From Dipylidium caninum (Eukaryota; Platyhelminthes; Cestoda; Cyclophyllidea; Dipylidiidae), in assembly GCA_017562135.1 (NCBI GenBank), contig QEYB01001638.1, positions 1-64,000 of the forward strand: a stretch of DNA of 64,000 bases, written 5' to 3'. This document shows, piece by piece, positions 24,101-35,200 of the stretch. Numbering within the stretch: the first letter of the stretch is position 1; every line of letters begins with the position of its first letter. The notes beneath the pieces were generated by a model. That model worked only from the letters and a program-made list of their open reading frames with translations, was not told the origin of the DNA and did no database searches. The translations under genes were made by a program, and so were the position numbers.

Positions 24101-25561
24101 TATGACTTCATGACGGTCGAACTTCCGTGTCCTCTTGTTTGAGCCTCGAAAGTGCCTAGCAATGCCCAAAAGAGGTTTCGTGCAACTAACGAATTTCGAG
24201 GATCCAAGGAAAGATGGCTGCGATGGGAGAACGAACAGAACCTGAACTTCCGCATCGCACGGTTTTCTCCCGACGAACAGTTGATAGCAGGGAGTTTGCG
24301 GCTGCCGATTCGAAGCGTCATAAACAACTCCATTCCAGTGGCAGTGAGGGTGATGGGGTTTGGGGGGACGTCGGCGGCTGCACTCCACATTGAGACGAAT
24401 GGCGCGGTGGAGAGCGCCTGGCTCAATGTCCCGCTGCCTCCTGCCTCCCTCCACAGCCTGCTTAGACGGAGGCGGCTTCTCCGGCTAAAGGTAGATCTTC
24501 CCGACACCACCATTGTCGACACGTCGACCAGCCCCCACCTTTTGACCTTTCACCGCAGTCACAAACAAAGTGGACGACTAAGGAGGACTAAAAGAGAGGT
24601 CGGGCCTGACGCGGCGACTGGAGACATCGAAAAGGTCAGTGAAAATACCTTGTGATAAGTTTGTAGTGAACATGGGGCCAAGAAACAGTGTTTCAGGAGA
24701 AAACCGCAAAATAGTGCTACTTGGGTTGTCAACTAGTGGCACTTCGGTAGATATAAATCACTTGAGGGGTCAGAAAGGGAATAAAAGCCTTAAGAGAACA
24801 TTGGACACTTCCCACTCCATGTTCCCTCCTGGAGTTCCCCTATACACCTAATGCTGGCTATGTTGGTGGCAATGCGACGGATACGCCGCAGCAGGGATGC
24901 TGACTAGTCCCCGACGGGTCTACTCCATTCCCCGAATGATACACTACGTCCGCGCCTGCGGGGAGCACGAGAACTCGCTGGGGTCCAGTGGTTGAGACCG
25001 CCTTCCACCTTGCTTACTTGGGCCATCCCGGTGCAAGAAAATGCAAGAACCATTTAATCACGTTCGTCGGACGCGCTCATGGTCATTTTTTGCTTAGACA
25101 ATATTCTTACCATTTTCTTGTAGCATCAAGTTGTCAATAGAAACCGAAAAACCCGTCGTCGGTCCCGCCGCAAAAGTAAGGCCTATGGAAGTAGTCGGAA
25201 GAAGCGCAGTCCCCAGTATCTTATGAATCAGCGCTATATTTCCTCCACATGCCAACGACGCAATCTCATGGTTAACTTCAATACCGTTGGATGGTCGCGC
25301 TGGGTGATTGCGCCTACCACCTACAACGCCGGCTACTGTTACGGCTACTGTCCCTTCCCTCTGTCTGCCTACTTCAACACCACCAACCACGCAATAATAA
25401 TTCACCTCATGTACAACCTGCGTGTGGCCCCGCCCCACGTCACACCGCCCTGCTGCATCCCCTTAACCTTCAGCTCCCAGTCCATCCTCTTCTTCGACGG
25501 TGACGAGGTTGTCCTCCAGGTATACGAGGATATGACAGTCGAAACTTGCGGCTGTCGGTGA
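21172..25561 (+). CDS. BMP2/4: BMP2/4 (Decapentaplegic)-type TGF-beta ligand precursor
   Basis: Secreted morphogen of the BMP branch, acting through BMP receptors and Smads. Exons 21172-21490, 24144-24634 and 25124-25561 join in phase to give 415 residues. The N-terminus has a hydrophobic core (LVVVGLLLQVA) fitting a signal peptide. The prodomain carries VPDYLLQL, SIHHHRP (matching SFHHEE of BMP4) and FSPDEQLIAGSLRL (matching PENEVISSAELRL). Basic sites RRTKR near the prodomain end and SRKKR before the mature domain are furin targets. The mature domain has all seven cystine-knot cysteines: STCQRR, CYGYC, PPCCIP and the terminal CGCR, plus GW..W..AP, CPFPL and NTTNHA. The CPFPL and NHA motifs and the MTVETCGCR end place it with BMP2/4/Dpp rather than activin. 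The frame is intact. It sits between EF-hand genes C and D with no functional link apparent. Confidence 0.95.
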
Positions 25562-26682
25562 TAGCGACCTCCAAATCAGGATATCATTTATTTCGTTGAG
25601 TTTGTATCCAAACTGCCTTACCCATTTGCACATATTTCTACTGGACACAGACTCCACAGGTTTATGGAAGCTCTTCTGTTCGACAAAATACACCATTGCG
25701 AACAGGCGTTATTGACTTCGCGCTGTATATATTTATGTACATGTATGCGCACAGATTACTTGAGGCACCCCAGGAGGATTTCTGTGAAGTCGGCCAGGGA
25801 AAACTTATTTTATCCATTTGGTTACTCTGAGCGTCAAAGAGGGAAACAAAGCCTTCTTTTAATAGTCAGCAGCAGAAAGATCGCAACTTTGACTGCAGGC
25901 TATTGTAGCCCTCCATTACCTCTACAAAACTTGCTAAGCGTGGCAAAAAATTCTGCTCTTCTTTGTCGTGGATTCCCACCTTAAGTAGCGGTACACTATT
26001 TTCCTTGCAAACCAGCATCAGAATGGATCCTTCCGGGAGTTGACTCGAGCTAGAAAATAGGCTTAACGGAGATCGCGAAAGCGTGCAAAGTCTTTGTGTA
26101 CGAGGAAAAATTGAAGCAAGTAATGAATCTGTCCATCTTACATTTCTTACGAAACAAAACGGCCCTCGTAATTTGGCGAAGAACAAAGGCACGGGTCAGA
26201 GACCGGGAGTCTGGCAGTACGAGGCTGCGGGCCAACAGTGGGGTTCGTTGTGGAGAAGGAATAGTGTCAGGAGGGAGGTAGCAGGTCAACCACGTCCTTG
26301 ATGTCTCATTCGCCTTCAGCACGCCCCCACATACGGCAGCCGCCCCCTTCCCCGACCCCCGCAGTCTGCGTAGGTGAGACGCGGTGGCGCCGAAGCACCG
26401 GAGGTGCGCTCCGCTGCCGTGTCCTCGGTGCCTCGGATCACGAAAAGAACCACTTCCGGAATAGATTACTGAAAAGTGGTCGCGGAATTTACACCCACCG
26501 GACGATTCCCTAATTACGGCAGTAAGCTTTGTCGAGGTGGTGGGAAAGGTGATCTTTTAGAGGAATTAACTGCGTATTTGCGCGTTTGTGGTGACAGTCG
26601 GTCCAACAGATCCAACTCAACCTATTTAATACTTCAGACGTCAATAACACCGCAAATGTGGCAGGCAATGAATTCTGCCTCT
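25562..26682. other. Convergent intergenic sequence between BMP and EF-hand gene D
   Basis: Holds the 3' flanks of two convergent genes. No canonical AATAAA was found close to the BMP stop codon. Open frames here lack any recognisable domain. Confidence 0.45.
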
Positions 26683-26688
26683 TTTATT
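26683..26688 (-). other. Poly(A) signal AATAAA for EF-hand gene D
   Basis: Canonical hexamer on the minus strand, about 165 nt past the TGA of gene D. Confidence 0.5.
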
Positions 26689-26852
26689 ATACAAAACCGT
26701 TTCATTTTGGCTCACATATGTGCTCACCGTTGAATACACTGTTAAGTGGCTGGGAACGGGGGACAGCAAAACCAGAAAAGACGGAATTTCAAAGTAAGAG
26801 TAGAAATCGTGTAAATGGTGGGGAATCATAACTGAAGGGGGCTGCACACCCT

Positions 26853-28402
26853 TCATAGTCTCATTAGTCCAACAAACTCTTTATACGTGAGGCTGCGATC
26901 ACCGTCACTATCAACGGATTTAACAATCTGCACGACCTCCTCCTTCTTCATCTCACAGCCCGCCTTGCGCAAACCTTCGTACAGCTCGTCCACCGTCAAT
27001 TTACCGGACTTATCCACATCCATCTCGTTGAAGGCTTCCTTCCATTGCTCAGCTCTACAAGTGCCAAGGTAAACACATTCTCGTAAAAGCATTGAAATAA
27101 ACGACAAAATATTCGTGCTTATGAAGAAAGCTTTACATCTCTCCGAACGTTGCAAATCACATTTTTCTTAGCAGTGTGTAACTTTGACAAGTCCATTTAC
27201 GCGAGCAGAGCGGAGCACTTAATGAATGCGGCGACGCAGAGGCTTACCTGTTGGAGTAAGCGCTGATGAAAGGCGGGTGGAGCGGTTGTGCAACCTGCTC
27301 TCGCCTCACCGCGCACCCACTATGCTGCAATTCGAGTCATCTCAGGGCCTCATACCCTCACTGCTGCAGTGTAAACTAATAAAGTTGTTGCCTTTTCAAC
27401 TTCCCCCCCCCAGGCTGGTACTTCGAGCTCCACGCAGGTCGTGCGGAGTCGCTGCCGCGTTTGCCAACCCGACGAGGCCGGAAAACTGTTGACAGCCACG
27501 ACTATGGTCGACTGCCTTCGATGAAGACGCCTTCAACGGCATGGGGAAGCATCATGGCGAACAGTGAAATAGCGTTACGTAGGTAGGCTTACGTCGTTGG
27601 CGAAACCTTCTTCAGACCCAGAGCTCGTTCATATTCGTCGAGAGAAACACGATTATCGCCGTTGCTGTCGAATAGGCTGATAAATTCCTATTGTGCGGAA
27701 AATAATTTGTTAGAAAATCATATTCTTGTTGAAACTGGAGGACGTTGCCTTTTCAAAAACACAAATACTGCAAACATGCAGCCATAAAAAATTGAGACAT
27801 TAGATGAACCTCGTCAACCGAGCTATAATACAGTCAACCACCATGCCGTTGGCGGCAAGAGGAGGTAAGGGTCGGGTGCAGTGCGTAGAAGGCTCAGCGT
27901 TCACCTGCCCCCCCAACCCTACCGCCCCGGCTTCCATCCCCTCCGACCTGAAGCCTACAACGCCGGCTTCGACGGGTGCCAACAGCCTGGACTGTTGGCA
28001 CACATTCTGGCGCGAGCCCAGACGGAATTACGGCCAGTAGGCAAAGTGTTAGGGAGGGGCGAGGACAAGTTCCAAGTCGCATGCAACCGTCTAAACGGGG
28101 ACGAGGAAAAATGAAAGCCCATATGTCCGCGTAGCCTTATCAAATCGGTATCAATCGCTGCATCCGCTCGGCCAAATGAACAGACTTGACGTGATATGTA
28201 TTTTAATGGGTGCGAGGGAGACAACTTTGTGGCAGCAGTGATAAAAGAATACAAGCGTTACCTCTGCCTTGTGAGGGGGGAGGTGGGACTGCTCGCAGCA
28301 CTGTCTAATCTCGTCTATCGAGAGAGAACCATCACCGTTTACGTCCATATTTTGAAATTTCTGCAGGAGAGCGTAACGCTCTTCCTTGGTGTATGTCGAC
28401 AT
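26853..28402 (-). CDS. EF-hand calcium-binding protein, divergent paralogue D
   Basis: A 145-residue four-EF-hand protein. Minus-strand coding exons: 28262-28402, 27593-27687 and 26853-27054. It begins MSTYTKEERYALLQKFQNMD. EF1 (DVNGDGSLSIDE) and EF3 (DVDKSGKLTVDE) are canonical. EF2 (DSNGDNRVSLDE) and EF4 (DSDGDRSLTYKE) lack the conserved glycine at loop position 6, having Asn and Arg instead, which may weaken or retune Ca2+ binding at alternate sites. The 95-nt and 202-nt exons and the intron phases match A, B and C, so all four genes descend from one ancestor; D is the most diverged in sequence. Introns here are longer (574 and 538 nt). A CGGCAG acceptor-like site lies 8 nt before the ATG and could be a cis or trans acceptor. 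No TATA box was seen, but a CCAAT box lies upstream. Confidence 0.9.
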
Positions 28403-28525
28403 CACAGTATCTGCCGAGAGGGAAGTAGAGTCAGTTGAATGCAAGGCCTCAGTCTGCTCTCTTCTGTGCGCCTGACAAAGTACCCTTTGACGAAATGACC
28501 TTGGGGTGCTCTCGCGGTTTCTCTG

Positions 28526-28530
28526 ATTGG
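28526..28530 (-). promoter_or_regulatory. CCAAT box upstream of EF-hand gene D
   Basis: AGCCAATCAGAG on the minus strand about 125 nt upstream of the start codon of gene D, matching the extended NF-Y consensus (CCAATCAG). No TATA element accompanies it, in contrast to genes B and C. Confidence 0.4.
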
Positions 28531-31500
28531 CTTCTTCCCTTTGACGCAATCTCCGTGAAGAGCTGCATCACATTTGAAACCGCTTCATGGAAAGCTTCTG
28601 CGTATTCCGTGGGATCCTACTAAAGGAATCTCTTATATGAAGATCCACCTAGAAAACGAAAGTCAAGAAAGCGGTTCGCCATGAGGCACTCAGCAAGTTA
28701 ATTCGCTACACAATCTGTCAGTTGTAGCCGCTTTCTCTTGAAGCGATGAGCTGCCCCACTACGCAACTCTTCATCGCCCCTCCGTTTCTATTTCGCATTG
28801 TCGCCACAATCCTCTCTCCTCCACCTCATCTTAAACAGCTTCCTTTGCTCGTTAGAGTTGTTTTCTTACAGATATACGTGGTTACTTGCAATTTCAAAGC
28901 AAAGGTGCCCTGTTGCATTGCACTGGGCCATGGGTTTGGCAGTTCACACGCAGGATGAGGAGCGGATTCGCGAGTACCCACTACAGGCAGATCGTATCAC
29001 AAAATTCGCCGTGGCGAAATGGAGGCACAACAACGCATTCGCAATGTGCCTTATAACACAAATGCTCCCAAATGTGTTTCCTCGGCCTGGATGGTGTTCA
29101 TTCACCTATCGAAGAAAGCTGGTCTAAGAGATTCCACTAGTGAGGAAACATCACTACCCAAATGTTGACAAGGCCGAAAATCCAAAACGATTGCCCACTT
29201 TTAGCCGGTTGTGAAGGAAAAGTGTTATCTCGTGCACGAGGGGCGATGCAGTTAAGGCGTTTGTCAACCACATGACGGCTTATGAGTTGGAGAACCCTCC
29301 TTCTCCTACCACTCATTTGTCATCACGGTAAGAGTGGAGTGCGAACAAGTCCTGATTACCTCCTCGAAGTGCTTTGTCGACGATTCGAACATTGGCCTGC
29401 AAAGAATGACCCTCTCCGGCCCCATTCACCGAAAGTTTGACCTGATGAACGGGTGAGATGAAGGCAAAACGGAGGAGATGCGGATGACAGAAGTTGGTCC
29501 TTCTACACGTGCAATTGCCTTCCGGGTGAGAAAGCCCAAGTTCTCACGAATCCGTGCAAACCACGTCCAGTCGGTTCACGAGGGATGCAGGTCGCCGACG
29601 AGCTCTCAAAGTGGCAGGTGGGCAGAGCGGCACCACGCGCTCGCCTTCGCCCCTGCACCCGAGTGGGTCTCTGGAGGCGGCCCTCAGAGGACACCACTTC
29701 TTAAGTCACCGTCGTATTTACTTGACTTGTCCATCACATGCTCGGCCTCTTGCATTATGACACTTTTGAGCATTTTGGCCTTTTATAAATTTCCTATGCA
29801 TTAATTTAAGCAAAGCTATCCCGTGAAGAAGTTAGTCTCCTCCTCTCCTGCCTATACAATTCATTTTAGAAGATTTTATTGTGGGAAGAGGTGCTTAGTG
29901 TGGAGAACGAGGGAATTAAGGGAGTTTTCGAGGTAGAATTAGGTTTAGCCCATGTTACCTAATGAAATGAGCGCTGCATAGGAGGTGCTAATAAATCGTT
30001 CACAGTTGCAGAATGGAATCGACACAGGGAAATCACAAATCGGACTTCACTTTCAGCGGAGTAAGTGAGGTAGGGCAAATAGTGCGATGTTGGCGGCGAG
30101 AATATCTCAGTAAGAGTGGCTCTTCCCTCCCTGCGTAATCTCAACAACCACCTCTGTCGTTGAGCCGCTTTCCCTTTCTACTCTGCAGACGTGTTTGTGG
30201 TGTGGGGAGTACACATCCGCAACTAGCCTTAATACTTTGTCACCCGCCAAGGGAAACTTCTTTCGCTAAACTTTTTGCCCAACCGGATGAGACACGGTCA
30301 TCACCGCAAGAACTTCCACGGAAAAGGCGCGAATTTGCATCCACATGCGCGTCACACGTGGGACCAAGATGCTCACCGGATGAGCATTTAGTCAAGAGTG
30401 CTGCCATTTAGCAGCTACCTTCGATGCGAATGAGACCTCGTCGAATGAAACTCTCGTTAATCTCCCATATTATGAAGTGTCTCGTATCTCGCGCCACCGA
30501 GCGTAAGACTCCTCCCTGCTAGATGAACCTTGCGTTTGACCGGTAACACTCGGGCTTGTCTCGGTTCACCCACTGCTCCCACTGACTGCCAGTACAGAGC
30601 ATCCTCGTACAAAATTTTGGGGTATTTCAACGGCGGCAAAGTACGTGACACAACAACTGAGGGCTTTTGGCCCGAAGAATACTTGCGTTGATCCCCACCC
30701 ACACCACAGAAAGCGGTGCGCTCGCTGTGGTGTCTTTCCCGGAGCAGAACCGCGGACCAAATTGTTCGACGTCGGGGTGGCGAGGGCAGCGGCGAGAGGC
30801 CATCGATGACCTTTTTTCTCTAAATATGCGTTGAAATAAAGATTAAACTCTTGTGCATGCCCGCTTCTACCCTGTTATTTCTCCACTTTACCGCCCCCTG
30901 TTTCGGCGCTAAGCAAAGTCAAGAGTGTTAACTCCCGTGTAGCGCCTCTAACGCTGAAAATCATTGAAGAAAATGACAGTACGCTTACTGTGGGAGTAGT
31001 TCCCGCCTTACTTTCCTAACACTTATTTTATAAAATGTGAGAAGTTACTGCCTGGATTAGGAGAAAGCAGGGGGAGCGAGAGCACACAAGCTGCGCCACA
31101 ATGGCAGCGTGGAATTTCAGCTACGATGTGGGATGGCCAGTGTGTGCGATTTCAGCCCGAGAAAGATTCCTGACGCGCCTTAAACCAAAAAGACAGCAGA
31201 CAAGGCGGTTTATACTGGCGGTAGGAAAGTCGTTCAAAGTCAACTGTCACTCGACCTGCAGAGTCGGAGGTCTGACACGGAGACGAAAAACCTCCGACGC
31301 GTCCTCCGCACCGGCAAATTGGGCAAAAGTGTTGAGCGGACCACCGACCTCAATTAGGCGAGGAGATCCGACAGATGACCAGGAAGACTGCCGAAACGCT
31401 GCATACTCGCGAGAAGAGAATACAGCTGGTCGTTGATCATAGAGAGTTTTATTTCACAATACCCGTTTTGTGCCACGGAGGGGCGCAGTGAGCAATAGTT

Positions 31501-32110
31501 TAGGCGAAGTGTCTGTCGCTCCCACTGCCACGTAGGTGGGAGGTGCCGAGGCGGCGGGGGCGGAGAGACAGGCTGTACAAACGCTTGCAGAAAATTGCCA
31601 TCACCTCACAGAGTTAAGCCATTTAAAGCGTGGCACCCAGAAATTAAAAATATTACCAGAAATGAGAGCTGAAGAATGATCGCTTAGCAGGATGCCCTCT
31701 CTACTGGTTCACCGAGAAGCTGTACTTTTTCCTGTTGACTTATACTTTTGAAACGGCGAAAACTGTGGTTCCATGCTGCCCTACGGCTGCACCCATTGAC
31801 CCTATGACGAGAAGGTTACAGCCGGAGGCTGGTGCACGCGAGCACTTGGCGGCGACTATGGTTCTCGAAAAACACCAGTTCTAGTCTCCAATTCATGTCT
31901 TTTCAACCTTCCACGTGGGGATAACCACGCACAGGGCCACACAGCATCCCTTCACAAACATCACTGAATGCTAAAAGTGTCGGGAGAGTAAGATAATGGC
32001 CAGTTGTGAGGTATTTCGCCGAGTGTTAAAGGTCCGTGACCAACTCTGGCAACCACTCAAGCCGTTTCCGTCCCCTGTGACAGTATTCCCATATAAATTT
32101 ACTCTTCGTT
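28531..32110. other. Intergenic sequence between EF-hand gene D and IFT81
   Basis: About 3.6 kb, GC-richer than the following IFT81 region, with no recognisable exon. Open frames up to about 110 codons occur on both strands without domain content or splice support. Confidence 0.45.
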
Positions 32111-32116
32111 TTTATT
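32111..32116 (-). other. Poly(A) signal AATAAA for IFT81
   Basis: Canonical hexamer on the minus strand, about 160 nt past the IFT81 TAG. Confidence 0.5.
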
Positions 32117-32277
32117 ATACCGTTTTTCTGAAACTGGCATTTCTGAAAATGCAAAAAACCTTTCCCTGATACTCGAAGGAGAAAGTCCAGATTAACAGAG
32201 AAACGAGTTTTATATACGCCATACAACGAAGTGTGAGTGTAGGAGAAATGAAGTTCACGGAGAGTTATAAGAAAGGA

Positions 32278-35200
32278 CTAGAGCAAAAGACGATCAACTT
32301 CCATTCGCTGCACGTCAGCGTACTCATCACCCGCGGCTTTTTTCTCCTCAGTTGCCCGATGTGCTGCCAGCTTACTTTTAAGGAGGGTCACCACGTCGCT
32401 CCACAATTTCATCTGACGCAAATTCGTCGTTTCGTTTGAGTCAAGATTTTTCTGCTCCTCCTTTAGTGCCTCCGTTAACGCCTCCTGCTCCGATATATTC
32501 TTCAGATATATGTCTCTGTAAGACCATTTATCCTCTCAACTAATGATATCTTCTCACAAGACCCATGAAAAAATCGCACACACATCGGTTATTCACTTCC
32601 TTAATGTCTGAACAATAAAAAAAACTGTTAAATTGGCATGCCTGAATGTATTACTGTGAAAAGAGAAAGGGAAATGCGCCAGTTATAACCAACAAATCGA
32701 ATGAGATTACCGAAAAGGGTAGGTAGAAAGCTTCTATTGAAGGTATTTCACCAAAAATGTCAAGATGCTAAACATTTCAAACACACCTCTTGCTTCGCAT
32801 GAATAATAACGAATCCTATAAAAATATTTTCTAGCCTTTTAAATTTATTCATAAACGAACGTAGGCGCTAATTCACATTGTTTGCCTCACGTACTTATGT
32901 AGAGGAATGAGCAAACCGCTGAAAAGGGAATATTTTTAGACACAAGAGAGAGGAGAGTCTGGCCCCATTATAAAGCTACGACTATCAAAGATAGTTAAGT
33001 ATTTGTCACCTATTCTTAGAGAATTTCACAATATTTACTGACCGATAACTCCGTCGTTTGACGGTGAGGCTAGTTGACCCATCACCGTTAGCCGCTCCAC
33101 TGCTGGAAGTGAGGTAGCCCCGCATCTCCTCCTGTAAACGGTACTGCTGCGCCTTTAAGATGCCCAGAGTTGCGTTGAGGTAGTGGAAACGCGACTCCTC
33201 CACACGCGCCTCCTCACGCAACACGCGCACTTCCTGCTCCAGACGCAAAGTTTGCGCGTCCCGGCTGGCCACAAAGGCGTCATACTGCGTCCGCTTCGCC
33301 GCGTGCAACTGGCTCAGCTCCTTAGCATCCAAAAGTAAGAACGCGGCCTTCTATGGCTGCAATCACAATTGAAGCACTGACCCTCCTAAACTAGCCGTTT
33401 GCCCTGCTAATCGCCGTTTCCCAAGCGTACTTTCATTCAGTCGTCGTCCGAAGGAGTGGTATTTGCTGAGGTTCGACAAGCCCAACCATGGTTTATAACT
33501 ATGTGGAGTATTATCAGGTGCTATATATGAAGAATTCTAGGCTCTGCTCTATAGCAGAGGCCAAAATACATTTAGCCAAATATGGGAAGTTTCTTATTAT
33601 ATCAGCCGACAGAAAATTCGACAATTAACATCTGATGTCCTACCTCTACAGACAAAAAATTATCACTCCACTGACAGATCGGAACAACTTCGCATGAATT
33701 ACTCTTTCACAAAATTACAAATTGCCTGAAAGTGATCACGAAATAACGCATTATGGACCAAATCCCAAGACTAAAAATTGATTATTATTTCTGCACACAA
33801 CGGCATGGAACCATCCTTGTCTATATAAATCATTCAGTAAACAACTTTTAGAACCGGGAAAGTAAGCTTCCACCTCCCCAAGGGTGGTTAAATACCGTAA
33901 ATACCTTAATTCTTTGGCAAAAGGACTTGGTTGACCACGCATGTTTGATACACTTCTCACTGTTGCTCTAGCCAATCTCCTACTTTAAAGTATAACCTTC
34001 GAAATTAGAGAGTTTCAGTAGTTGTAGGATGAGAAATGTACGAAAAACGCGACACCAGGAAGGCTGAGCGCCACTAGTTAACCATTTTTAACACCAAACT
34101 CGTTTTAACCTTAGCCTTAAAAAAAGTTCCCCACACAAGGGTTTTATGTCAAAATCTAAATGAATTATAAAATGATGTTCACTTTCGTTTAAAAACCATT
34201 TTAAATCCTATACTCAAATCTAGTCAGTAAATAAACAGACGTTGAAGTGGTAATCAAGACGACCAGTCCCGGGTTAGTGTGCCTCTACTGCATGGAAATA
34301 ACTCAGGCCCACCTTCAGCCTCAACCATTTTTCACAGGCCAGAGAACACGATAAATCGCCCAAGGGTTGGAAAATATCACTTGACCAATTTACAAGATAC
34401 GTTTTATGTCGAATCCCCAGAAATACCATTACAAGAAGAATGAGAAACCTTTCATCGTCCAACTTTTCAATAATTCATAAATGAATGAGCGCATATAAAT
34501 CTTATAAAAGTGGACAACTTGGACATAAATACGGTTTAGTTTGTGGAAACGAATATTATTCTGCGTCATTAATACCGCCCACTGCGGGTTAATGGCGCAC
34601 AGCTTGCAAACCTGTGCTTTTGTCCGTAACGGTCTGAGTTCGCGAATAAGGGGAGCCAGCTTGTCACGACGCGCGCCAATTTGTTGGTTTAACCGGCTTA
34701 CAAGATCTGACATCTCTTCCAAAACGTCGCCCTTGCGGTGATTCAAACTTGCCGTCTCTTCAGACACCTTGTGGATCATGAAAGGATTATTACCTTATTA
34801 TTATTATTAAGTAACTTAATAAAAAAGATATAGTAATTTTATCTCATGTGCTACCATTAAGCTCACATTCGAGCTACTTGACTTTCAATTTAACTGTTGG
34901 GATCCTCTTATCAATGGGTTAATTTCCAAGGTAAGGAGATTTTGAAATTTCTTCGGTGTTGTCGGGACAATTTTGGCTCAGAAAATGCATAACGAAAACG
35001 TTTGCACACCTTTTCCAACTTGGCCATAGTGTCCCAATAGCCACTCATTCCCCGCATTGCTTCAGCAGTGTCCAGTTTCTTCTTGGATTGTCGAATAGCA
35101 TCTTTGAGTATGTCTAGCGTCCTTAATAGAATCCCCTTTTCGGCGCGCAGATTATTCAATAGCGCCCGCTTTTCTTTGTATGCCTGATTTTTGGCTCGCA

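Noticed and set aside
30457..30760. Possible retroelement RNase H-like segment on the minus strand
   Set aside because: Only a few scattered residues fit; catalytic residues and neighbouring domains are absent.
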